Of a stretch of DNA of 64,000 nucleotides, positions 26,702 through 38,100 are shown piece after piece. Within the stretch, counting starts at the first letter, position 1; the number at the start of each line of letters is the position of its first letter. Both the position numbers and the translations under genes were made by a program. Under the pieces are notes generated by a model that made no database searches, was not told the DNA's origin, and worked only from the letters and a program-made list of their open reading frames with translations. Origin of the DNA: Hyalella azteca (Eukaryota; Arthropoda; Malacostraca; Amphipoda; Hyalellidae); the NCBI RefSeq assembly GCF_000764305.2, contig NW_025937447.1, forward strand, positions 1-64,000, read 5' to 3'.

Positions 26702-28455
26702 AGCAGTGGTGAGTAATATTAGCTTAATATTTTACGTTCTTTGTTCTGTAAATAATTACTTTACGAGCAAGTATTACTGAGGAAATCTTTCATGTATATC
26801 TTACGATAATGGTAAGTAAAATCATATTTTAAAGACAAAATTCGACCTAATTTCCAAAATTTGAAAAAAAAGTTTGTTATTCGTGCAGAAGTTATTTCTT
26901 ACCATAGTTTGTGCTGTGGGATATGTTACTTAAATATTGGTTGTAGACTCCGAAGACTTTTTCGATAATATAGATGACTGAGTAAGTTAACATTTTTCAA
27001 ATGCTTTGCCAAACTTATTTTATTTAATAATTCCATAATATGAATGTTCATTCTAACTTTATTTAAGGACTATCAATTTTCATAGTCCTTTATTTATTCA
27101 GTGCATTTAGGTTAAAAAATTTATAGAGTCCAAATTTAACATTGTTCCCAATGAAGGCGTTGAAATCGCGCTATTGATGATCCTAAATATCCTGTATAAC
27201 GTAGCAGAATTTGAAATAATCCCGTGAAATAAGCCCATTTTAAGAATATATAGCATTCAAATATATTTTTATTATCTTCAATAATATATTATCCGTCTAT
27301 ATACAGACGAATAAATCTGACAATATTCGCAAAAATCTTTCAACGTAATTGTTTGAAGTAAAACACAGATCATAATAATAATCATAATCATATACAGATT
27401 CAGCTTCATAATCATATTACAGATTTTCCCCTAATTTACGGAACCGGAATATTCCAACTGCTGGGATTTATGTTTCAAATGCATGAATCAGACGGGCCGC
27501 AACTTTCAGGTTGCCATGGATACGGAGTCCCGGTCATGCAGTCAACATAAACTCGTGCTTTACATTTCTCGAACGAAAATTTCAGGCGCATGTTCGTATC
27601 AGTTTCTTTGAACTTCTGCAGTTTATTTTCGTAGCCAAGTGTTTATCTGGAATATAAATGTGTTATTTTTCGATTTCAGGTACAAATTATTTCCAGTCAT
27701 GTTCTAGTTAGAAATAGTCTAAATTTTCATCAGTTCGGGGAACCATATTCATTTTCGCGGAAAAAATGTTGACCTTCGAGTTATATTTAACTTATAATAA
27801 CGCTAATTATGAAGAAATTATAATAGGTATTGGTGAACTCATTTAAACAACAGTCTCGTCGCGAGTCTCTAATCTCGTGAATCTTTAAATCTTATTCCTG
27901 CATTCTTAAAGTTTGTGTATAAATATTTGTAAAGAGACAAGAATTTCAAAATAGCATTTAAAAATCTGAATGAAATCATTTACTGATAACATTCAGCCCT
28001 CAACTTTGACTCTTGTAAACTAAGAACATTTACGATATTTTACTTTAAAAGCGTTTTCGTTGCCGATTAAAGAAATCTCATAAGTATGGTGTTTGATACA
28101 TTTTTAATAGCAACACCTTCACTTTAAATACATAATGTATCGTGCAAAATTCAAATGTTACCTCAGATATTCTTCAATATTATTTATGCTGCATGAGGAA
28201 TTTAACCGTTGAATGCTATTATTTTTTCAACAGAGACGAAAATTTTTCTTCACGTACTTATAGTCCAGAACGATCGTGCGCTCAAAACGAAACATCAAAA
28301 ACTCCTTAGTAAAGCTTTTGCAATCTTCGATGCCAGGCGCTCCCAAGCCGAAAAAATGCATATGCAGTGCCAGTAAACTTTCTCCCACTCTTCGGTTAGT
28401 AGTCAGCTCTGGTGAAAGTTAAGGAATGTTTAACTTTCTTGAGGGGCCGCCACTT
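26702..28455. other. Unique spacer within duplication copy 1
   Basis: About 1.75 kb lies between the two duplicated blocks, with no counterpart in copy 2, where a 60-bp tandem array and a single-N join occupy the same place. No gene is seen. A 12-bp perfect hairpin (CATGGTTGAATT, 3-base loop) lies just upstream, in block 1 at 26375-26401. Confidence 0.5.
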
Positions 28456-28513
28456 GGTATCTAATGCATGTGAAGCCTCGACTGAATATTCAAAGAAACA
28501 AGTCAGATTCAAG

Positions 28514-29251
28514 ATGGCCGCTACGTACAAGGGTTACTCGAAGCTCGCCGAAAAACTTGCGCGAGTGACTCACTGTAAGTCATTAAACAAATTATTAATA
28601 TCAATATAATAGGATCAAATAATATAATTTACACTGAATCATTCTTTCAGTTACAATTTGACTTTAATCCTGTCAAATTAAAATTAATTTATTAGACTTC
28701 TAATTAATCTTTAATTAATTAGAGCTATTAATTTATTTCCTTCTGATATTTTCTTATTTGAATATAGTTAGAAAGTATATTTGTTTTTTTTCAGCCATGA
28801 AGCTTTGACATTTATTGAATCTAAATCCTTTTTCTCAGTCATCGCCTACAAAACAGTTGACAAAATAACAAACTAAAGTTGAAATTGCTCTGCAAAAACG
28901 GTATAGTCATTTGAGCATTTTTTATTTCATTCACTAAATATTCAATTGCTGTGAATTATATATTCAATTAATATTATATATTCAATAATAAATATTCAGT
29001 TATATGTGAATTAACTGTATCTGGGTCGACGGTAATTGCAAAAAGTTATTTTTTGAACTCCCATGTCAAAATTTTCATTATATTTCATAGACCGATTATT
29101 AAGCAGATACAAATTTATTAATAAATACCCTAGCCATAATCATTTATTATGTTTTTAAAGTAATATTATAATCTGCCAGTTACATGCGAGGAGACAGACT
29201 GTCTGCTCAACATGTACGACAACGTTGCGGGTGGTTGCCGGCTTGTTTATC
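28514..29251 (+). pseudogene. Partial duplicate of calaxin exons 1 and 2
   Basis: Exon 1 (28514-28574) has ATG in a good context (AAGATGG), 20 codons reading MAATYKGYSKLAEKLARVTH and a GTAAGT donor, identical in protein to the main gene's exon 1. Exon 2 starts at 29180 after CTGCCAG and reads TCEETDCLLNMYDNVAGGCR. Homology to the main copy then stops near 29251, inside exon 2, and the sequence runs into unrelated DNA ending GTGTAG/GTACGA. No exon 3 or later exon follows in the next 3 kb. It is therefore a truncated copy, unless it is a misplaced alternative haplotype. Divergence from the main copy is higher here than in the upstream block. Confidence 0.8.
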
Positions 29252-31483
29252 AGAGTGTAGGTACGATGTAACTTGAAAATCCTTAATACAATTTTATTAT
29301 CGTCGAAATTCGTCAGAAAAAAAATGGAAGAAGAGTTTTTAGTGAAACACAGACGAGTTATTTGTTGGAGACGCTGCAGTCGGTCTCACGAATTCAGACC
29401 TTTGGATACTTTAAATAATTTGTATGTTTTATGAATAGGAATGAAGCTGGCTTGCAAATTAGAATTCATATTTTTTAGTTCGGAACGTTGATTGCACAGA
29501 AGCCCGCATTATTATCATGACATAAACTAATTGGGCATTCAAGCCACGTTTGCATTGCAATTAACGTTTAGTTAATTTATGACTGGCAATTAGAATGGTC
29601 GGTTTCACCATAATAATTTCAGAATTTTAACAAAGGAAGCCAATTAATGATTTTCTGCCTCTTTTAAATTTTCCAGCTTTGTATATTTTTCCCTCTATGA
29701 TGTATCAGTATGACAAATCATTCATTTGATTTTGAAACCTTTTTTTCACTTTTCCATAAATGGAGAAGAATCTATATTATATAGTCTAAACGTTAAACTA
29801 GCGGACACTCTTCTGGATTGTACAACAATTTTTATAAAGACTCACAATTCTTGGAAAAATCTTTCTGCAAATAAAACCGGCTTCTTTTTTCGTAATGATC
29901 TTGATGGAAAGTGAGGAAGAAACTTTCGTATAATCATTGGCTCTGTTGAATTTTGATAATTTTCGAAAAAGACTGAAAAAATAATCAAATAAAATATTTC
30001 CATGCTCTCCTGTGAACCGTGTGAAATCCTAATATTACATGTGAAAATTCTCTTAAATTGATTTTGACGTAATTTTTCTATATTTTTAATAGAATTTTCA
30101 CATCAGGGATATTCTTCTTCATAATTTGCCCTTATTTACGTCGTGTGTATAATCGCTGTAATTCAGCAGTGGCCTCGATCGACTGGCATATCGAACAGGC
30201 TTGTAAAGGTTGAACATAACGAAGCGAGGCACAAATGTCAGGCATATACCACGACATTTACACAACACACCTCCAGCAAGATGAATGATGAAGAACGCCA
30301 GGTATATTGGTATCATAATCTACTATGTTGTTCATAAATCTTCAATAAAACGAATTGTGTTCGACAATTCGATGAATTTTCTTAAACTCATACGTTTTGT
30401 AGACGAAACAATTGTTTTTTAGATCAATATTGTGAAATACTTGACCGATCGGCGATCACAAGTTCTTAATCGTTAATATTAAACAACGTTTGAAATTAAA
30501 CAATGTATTTTTATTAGTGAAAAATTACAAGCATGACAGTCTCCAGGTAATAATTTAAAAAATATTTACAATCATTTTATCGCAAAAACGTAAAGAAACT
30601 TTCGAAATTTATAGTTAGACGTTTATTTGTACTCAAAACCGGGTTTTTTTGTTCCAAGGAAGTTAAGATCACGTTATTTCAATGCTACTAAATCAACATC
30701 AAAATTTTTTTACCAGTAAATCTAAATCAAATCATTTCGTTTTCACAAGTTATTGAATATTTTTGTGTCCATGAAACCTCATAAATGAAAATAAGGTTTA
30801 CATCTGCTTTCATATTGAGAAATATTAAATATATAAATTCGTTTAAAGACTAATTTACACCTCAAATATCAGTTATTCACAAAAAAATATATCACGATTT
30901 TCGAGAACAGTCTCTGGCACAGCGAACATATCAGCAATGACCGCATTGCATGCCCAGGCTCATCTGAAGCACTTATGACATTCCGGCGCTCGGAAATTAC
31001 TTGATGTTCTCTTGCCTATCCTGCACTATACTTCAGTAGAGCAGAAGGATTGAGTTGCACGCGTTATGCTTTGCAATAAATGCAGCTGTATCAAGCAAAG
31101 GAAAAGGCAATATATTTGAAACTTGGAGGTGGCGAAAAATTTTATAGTTGCCTAGCTTAGTGACTGCTCTAGGTTTCTCACGTAAATTTGTTACCATCTA
31201 AGATAATTTAATTTAAAGAGGAAAATCGGACGTAAATGAATTCAAATTATGTTATAACTGGGAGTTAAAAAAATCCTCGCAGTCCTGTAAAGTCTTGCTA
31301 GTCCGGGAGTAAGTGCAATGCTACTTTTCAACGATGTTGCTAATATTATGTATCGCCTAATCCATAACCTGCGTGTCCACGAGTACTTTAGGATTCGTAT
31401 ATTCATGAAATATTCATATTTCGTAACCAAACTTATTGATGAAAACATTTCACTCATAGAAAGTGAAATTTACATATCGTAAT

Positions 31484-31580
31484 AGAATAGAATAGAAGTG
31501 TCGGCACTGAAGAAATAGGCCCATGGCCTGTTGCCGATTCTTGAACTTTTCGTGACTTGATTCACAAGGGATCCGTCGAG
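31484..31580. repeat. Dispersed repeat, inverse copy at 57511-57606
   Basis: About 95 bases, from TAGAATAGAATAGAAGTGTC to the ACAAGGGATCCG segment, match the reverse complement of 57511-57606 closely. The end carries an (AGAAT)n simple run, like the 3' tail of a non-LTR retrotransposon or SINE. No reverse transcriptase is seen nearby. Confidence 0.7.
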
Positions 31581-31803
31581 ACGGTAGCGTCGGTCCTGAA
31601 GAATTCGTGTGCAAGATGTCAGTCTTTCTCAGAGGAACCTTACCTGAGCTGGTGGACTGTGAGTGATGAGTTTCTGGATGAATTCGACGAATTTTGAAAG
31701 TTTTTCTGCACAACTTTTGTACGTAGTGGATGAATAAAATAAAGTGACGGACATCACGGAAATTCTTGAATCGAGCAATTACTTTCGTAATTGATAATCA
31801 CTT

Positions 31804-31865
31804 GTCTACCAACTAGTGTTGGTAGACCAGTCTAATTTTGGTCTACCAACTAATGTTTGGTAGAC
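31804..31865. repeat. Tandem hairpins of GTCTACCAAC
   Basis: GTCTACCAAC/GTTGGTAGAC form a perfect 10-bp stem with a TAGT loop at 31804-31827. A second, one-base-imperfect copy follows at 31841-31865. It is a locally duplicated hairpin of unknown role. Confidence 0.75.
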
Positions 31866-32219
31866 TCTACCAAACTAGAGTGTATAAACTGCAGCGAATC
31901 TCACAATATATCACCGGATATTTCTCAATATGAAAGTCTTTTTCAATCAAGACCAAGATATTGCGCCGCAATAACCCATTTTGTTTGATTTATTCCAACG
32001 ACTCAAGGGTGTATTTTGATGTAGGAATCGACAGTCGGTTTACTGTTGCTATGAAGTTTTTTTAACTGCTATGGAGCGTGTGAATTTTCACAGACTACAA
32101 CAGTGTAGACACCTGTTATTATGTTTACAGACTAAAGGGCGTCGATTAAAGCCGATATACATTGCACATACTTGCATACTGTTATAACGTAGACAGTATT
32201 TCAGTGCAAACTGCCACTA

Positions 32220-32747
32220 CATGTCCTTTATATTAACACTGTGCGGACTGCTAGAATGCGGGCAATATGCCCCTATATTGCAGACTTCTAGTGTCTGCAA
32301 TAATACCTTATATTACAGAAGGCTGGTTCCTGCAATATGCCTCTATATTGCAGACTACTAGAATGTGGGAATATTACGGACTGTTATTGTCTGCAATACG
32401 CCACTGTATTACAGACTGACAGCGTCCGAAATAAGCCACTGTATTGCAGACTGCTAGTGTCTGCAGTATGCCAACATATTACAGACACCTAGTGTAAGCA
32501 ATATGCCCCTATATTACAAACTGCCAGCGTCAGCAATATAATCCTATATTACAGACTGCTAGTATCTGCAATACGCTCCTATATTACAGACTGCTAGTGT
32601 CTGCAATACGCCCCTATATTACAGACTGCTAGTATCTGCAATACGCCCCTATATTACAGACTGCTAGTGTCTGCAACACGCCCCTATATTACAGACTGCT
32701 AGTATCTGCAATACGCCCCTATATTACAGACTGCTAGTGTCTGCAAT
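32220..32747. repeat. 35-bp minisatellite, array A
   Basis: About 15 units of a 35-bp repeat lie here: the half TATTACAGACTGCTAGTGTC is followed by TGCAATACGCCCC. Units are degenerate at the left edge and become homogeneous towards 32747, where the contig stops at a single N. Each unit contains the inverted pair CAGAC/GTCTG. The same family forms array B at 39480-40119 beside calaxin exon 5. Confidence 0.9.
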
Positions 32748-32748
32748 N

Positions 32749-34243
32749 CAGTAAAAAGTATTTAAATCATTAGAAGGGATGACAAATAAACGTTGGACAG
32801 TATAGAGTGTTTTCTCACCTTAGAAAATGTAAATGGACAGCTTTTTGAAGTAAACTCAGTAGTTTTATCTTAAACAGTTCCTCCGGTAGTAATATTTGGT
32901 AACTTTTATTTCTGGTAACATCAAAATGACTAACATTATTAAACGAAATTGAATTAAACTTTTTGCGGTTTTTCCCTCTGCAATAAAGAATTGCCAAAAT
33001 CGAAATGAACGTGTCAGGCGACAATGGAAGCCATTCAATTTTATTATTATTTTGTATATTTTCTATTTCTTGCTCTCAACCCGGCCTCTTTTTCTCGATT
33101 ACCATCAAATGTCAAATTATGGAAGCCATTCAATATAACAAGGTTATTCCACCAGAACAACCCGGCCATTCGTCCTAGGCTGTTTAATGATCGACTAAGC
33201 ACGAGTTATTCCTACCAGAGTAATTCTGTCATTAGCTGGTATGGGCTTGATCAAATTATGACCATATTATCGCTCAAAGTTATTATAATTAATCAAATTA
33301 AGGCATTCCTCAGCCTAATTTGAAATTCGCGTAGATGCTTCGCTATCCAAAACCAAGTTGAGGTTGCCAAAGGGTTTCTATGCTAGACAAGCACAGTTTT
33401 GAGAAAAAAATATTTTATTTTGTCATTCTTCAGTCAAAGTTCCTGTTTCGGTGCACGACCTCCATTAACAAACGCTTTTTGGATGCTCTAAAATAAATTC
33501 AGTATAAGCTCAATGCCATGTAGCCACTTTTTTCGATTGCAAAAGTCGGCTGTATGTAATTGGGATGAACTTTGTCAGAAGTTTTGGCGATCTAAAGTAA
33601 CTTGTATATTCTAAATTTACTGAAAATTAACGCTATTAAAATGAGTCTTACGAATCCTGAGGCATCACACTTTTATTCGTATTTCAAAGTTTCTTCTAAA
33701 TAATACCTGAAGCTGAACAATTTTTTCACAAATTTCCGCAACAGGCACTGTGAATTCTTTAAAAAAACGATGTACAAATAATAGAAGTTAATAAACTTCA
33801 ATAATAATAATAATACAATAATAATAACAATAGTGAAAATGATTCAATCAAAAATAAATAATTAAAAGCTGGAAGCACAATATATATTTTTGTATATGAA
33901 TGAAATCTTCCTGGGTTTTTAGACTGGTTGAATTAGCGTCATTAAGCTCCAGTTTGGGATTTTTTCATTCAACTGTGATTGAATATTAATAATAAAAAAT
34001 ATCGATCGAATTAAATATAGCTAAAGAATTAAAACAAGTTCTTTGATAAAACGGATAAAATTTTAATGATTTCCAACGCGGTCGAACTATAAAATATAAC
34101 ATTATTATAACAAGATGCGAGAGTTCTCCGCAATATATTGTTTGAGCCGAGCTTGTTTCTTCGAGATACAAGACAATAGCTGCAACAACAGCTTGATTTG
34201 CTGGCGCTGTGTCCTGCTATTTGACTTGCAGCAGCCATGTTGG
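32749..34243. repeat. Segmental duplication, block 1 of copy 2
   Basis: Near-identical counterpart of 25202-26701. It starts immediately after the single N at 32748, so the contig boundary coincides with the duplication boundary. The end passes into the 60-bp tandem array. Confidence 0.9.
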
Positions 34244-34898
34244 ACTTTCAGCAGCCATGTTTGACTTGCAGCAGCCATGTTTGACTTGCAGCAGCCATGT
34301 TGGACTTTCAGCAGCCATGTTTGACTTGCAGCAGCCATGTTTGACTTGCAGCAGCCATGTTGGACTTTCAGCAGCCATGTTTGACTTGCAGCAGCCATGT
34401 TTGACTTGCAGCAGCCATGTTGGACTTTCAGCAGCCATGTTTGACTTGCAGCAGCCATGTTTGACTTGCAGCAGCCATGTTGGACTTTCAGCAGCCATGT
34501 TTGACTTGCAGCAGCCATGTTTGACTTGCAGCAGCCATGTTGGACTTTCAGCAGCCATGTTTGACTTGCAGCAGCCATGTTTGACTTGCAGCAGCCATGT
34601 TGGACTTTCAGCAGCCATGTTTGACTTGCAGCAGCCATGTTTGACTTGCAGCAGCCATGTTGGACTTTCAGCAGCCATGTTTGACTTGCAGCAGCCATGT
34701 TTGACTTGCAGCAGCCATGTTGGACTTTCAGCAGCCATGTTTGACTTGCAGCAGCCATGTTTGACTTGCAGCAGCCATGTTGGACTTTCAGCAGCCATGT
34801 TTGACTTGCAGCAGCCATGTTTGACTTGCAGCAGCCATGTTGGACTTTCAGCAGCCATGTTTGACTTGCAGCAGCCATGTTTGACTTGCAGCAGCCAT
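34219..34898. repeat. 60-bp (3 x 20) tandem array
   Basis: About eleven copies of a 60-bp higher-order unit run in tandem. Each is made of three related 20-mers of the type GCAGCCATGTTTGACTTGCA, one of three carrying GGACTTTC instead of TGACTTGC. The period is a multiple of three and stop-free, giving long repetitive frames on both strands (up to 257 codons) that are artefacts. Copy 1 of the segmental duplication has a single unit at the matching place (near 26685), so the array grew from one unit. It ends at a single N (34899). Confidence 0.92.
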
Positions 34899-34951
34899 NG
34901 GCATTTAATGCATGTGAAGCTTTGACTGAATATTCAAAGAAACAAGTCAGA

Positions 34952-35112
34952 TCACGGCATTCGTGGCCGCATTGGAGAAATTCTTCAATTTTTGTGAATT
35001 CTTGTAGATGTTTTGATTTAATTAAAAAAATTCTACTAATTTTTTGCCCTTTACAATGATGTTTTAGAAGACTGTGACTTAAACAAACATTTCAACCCAC
35101 TGATGTTGAATT
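34952..35112. other. Insertion in the calaxin 5' leader of copy 2
   Basis: Compared with copy 1, where AACAAGTCAG is followed directly by ATTCAAGATGG, copy 2 has about 155 extra bases just upstream of the ATG. They carry no terminal repeats or target duplication that I can define. The two copies therefore differ in leader sequence or promoter spacing. Confidence 0.6.
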
Positions 35113-35116
35113 CAAG

Positions 35117-38100
35117 ATGGCCGCTACGTACAAGGGTTACTCGAAGCTCGCCGAAAAACTTGCGCGAGTGACTCACTGTAAGTCGTTAAACAAATTATTA
35201 ATATCAATACAATAGGATCAAATGATATAATTTGCACTGAACCATTTTTTCGATTACAATTTGGCTTTAATCGTACATCAATATTATAGAACTATTAATT
35301 TATTTCCTTTAGATATTGTCTTCATTGAATATAGTTAAAAAGTATATTCGTTTTTATCAGTCATGAAACTTTGACATTTGTTGAATCTAACTACTTTTTC
35401 TTGGTCATCACCTTCAAACAGCTGCTTAAGTTGACAAAATAATAAACTAAAATTTTAGTTGCGCAGCGAAAACAGTAGGTATACTCATTTATGTATTTCT
35501 TATTTTATTCACTAAATATTCAATTGCAATATTATATGTGAATTAACTGTATCTAGGTCAACGGTTTTTGCAAAAAAAAATATTTTTTTAACTCCCATGT
35601 CAAAATTTTTATTATATCTCATAGACCGATTAATAGGTATATATAAATTTATTATTAAATACCCTTTCTATAATCATTTATTAGGTTTTTAAAAGTAATA
35701 TTATAATCTGCCAGTTACGTGCGAGGAGACAGACTGTCTGCTCAATATGTACGACACCGTTGCGGGCGGTTGCCGGCTCGACGCCAACCGGTAAATATAT
35801 GTAAATCTTCAAAGTTAAGTTAATTCTTAAAGTCAAGTCTTATCTTTAAGTTATTACCTAATTCTTAAAGTCAAGTCTTTTCTTTAAATTACTTTAAAAT
35901 ACAAACTTAAACTATTTAGAAATTTCACGCCTGTCATAGAAGAATTTCCACCTTTTGTGAACATTTTTTTAGAGCAAATGATGCTGATAAGCTCTACCGT
36001 ATTGGTTAGAATATAAAGTAATAAATTTATTTACTTACAGTCTTTTACAGTAGAAGAATAGAATAGAATAGTTAGACGGTAATTTTGCCAATTTATTATT
36101 TGATGCGAAAAATATTAGAATCTGTTTGTTCAAGGCTATAAATTCGAAAATTTATCTAGACAACGTAGAAAATTTTAAAATTATCACATGAGATAAATTC
36201 GTCAAACTTTCCTATAAAATTCTACACATATTTCCAAGTATGAGGTTAAAGATTTCAAAATGAAAAATTCATCGAACAAATTTAAATTAACAAAATTTAT
36301 CATCACTATAAGATAAACGTGTAATAATAATTTATAACCTCTACAAATGAAATAAAAGTCCCAGAATATTTTAATTTCTAACTATGGCCGCAACAGGTTT
36401 CGTGACGTCATGCATGCAGTGTTTGGCATGACTGATGACGTCATGCTCGAGTACATCTTCCAGGTGATTTTTTTTCAAGGCGGAACGCTTTTTTTTAAGT
36501 GAACCTCTAATCTTAGATTTCCACTCTGTACCTATGTACAATTTGTAGAGGATAGGAACTGAATGCAGCATTTAAACTTGGTTTCTGTTTGAAAATATAC
36601 AATGATTCTAAAATTTGTAAGGCCTAGGTCAGAAACACTGGGTGTGGAGGCTAAAATTCTAAAATCACTATTGGACACAGGGACGTTGCACTGCTTGGCA
36701 TACGCATGAATACGTACGGCTGAATGGTGAATGAGGGGGATGCGCAAGTATGTTCCCTGTTCTATAACTCCTGCCCCTGCCCCATAATGATATTATAGTT
36801 TAGAGTTGACAGAGGGCTTGGGGGCCAGTGTAGAATTCTGTATAGGTAATATATTCTCATGTCAATATAAGAAAACGTATCAAAATACCAACCCTACCAC
36901 TGCATTACACCACCTTCCACTGCAATGAAAATTTATGAACTGAGCACATTTGAAACGGCTGTACTTCCGAAATCCCGCGTGGTTTGAAGTTCAATCCCGT
37001 GTTGCCAACGACTAATCAAGTTAACTAGTCATTTATCTGTAGGCTAGCGGACACATTTTTGCAATTAATACGTTCTAAAATAAAAAAAAAACATCCAGCT
37101 TCATAAAAAATTCTCACGATTGGACAACACTCACAAAGTTTTCGATTTCACATAAAATTATGAGATAAACTTCGACTCTTTCACTGCATACATTCACATG
37201 GTGTTTTCTGTTTACTTCTCACAAGACGGTGTCACACACTTATGTTTTGGTTGTGTCTAGTTTGATTTCACAATAAATAGACTTGATTCACATTCCATTA
37301 TGAGATTTAAATGATTGAAAGTTTTTTTTAAATTATAAAAACCTATTTATACGTTCCAGATTTGAATTTTTTGCCCTATTATGTTGAATTTATCTTGATA
37401 AATTGACTTCAAATTCTGAATGATTTCGTCTGCCATCCCGCGTTTTCGAACGTTTTGTGTCTTTTAGAAAATTTTCGTTGTTTAATATGGGAAACTATTT
37501 CATTATAGAAAACANNNNNNNNNNNNNNNNNNNNNNNNNNNNNNNNNNNNNNNNNNNNNNNNNNNNNNNNNNNNNNNNNNNNNNNNNNNNNNNNNNNNNN
37601 NNNNNNNNNNNNNNNNNNNNNNNNNNNNNNNNNNNNNNNNNNNNNNNNNNNNNNNNNNNNNNNNNNNNNNNNNNNNNNNNNNNNNNNNNNNNNNNNNNNN
37701 NNNNNNNNNNNNNNNNNNNNNNNNNNNNNNNNNNNNNNNNNNNNNNNNNNNNNNNNNNNNNNNNNNNNNNNNNNNNNNNNNNNNNNNNNNNNNNNNNNNN
37801 NNNNNNNNNNNNNNNNNNNNNNNNNNNNNNNNNNNNNNNNNNNNNNNNNNNNNNNNNNNNNNNNNNNNNNNNGACGGAATATAGGGATTTGGTAGGTTTC
37901 CATTCTAAAGGCTTTTTAATAAATATGGCAACATTTTGTGACGTTTCATTGTTGCTGACGCGTAGTGAAGTGTTTTGAGAGTCATGTGAAGGCAACAGAA
38001 CTTACGTAACGCTTACGGTTTTTTTTTTTGTAGTTTTTCATTTCTGGATGCGTCCTTAATGTGTCGGAATATACCACGTTTACCCTAGGTACTTGTTTAG

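Larger units (their letters stand above)
29252..32215. other. Intergenic DNA, no gene seen
   Basis: No supported gene. It contains a dispersed repeat at 31484-31575 (listed separately) and a pair of strong hairpins at 31804-31865. Confidence 0.5.

Noticed and set aside
32220..32747. CRISPR-like array
   Set aside because: Units are 35-bp head-to-tail copies with no unique spacers, in a eukaryotic contig. It is a minisatellite.
34105..34925. Long open frames (up to 257 codons) on both strands
   Set aside because: They are produced by the stop-free 60-bp tandem array, whose period is a multiple of three. There is no independent coding signal, and copy 1 has a single unit.
37409..37995. Three frames of 164-173 codons
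   Set aside because: Most of their length is the N run 37515-37872.
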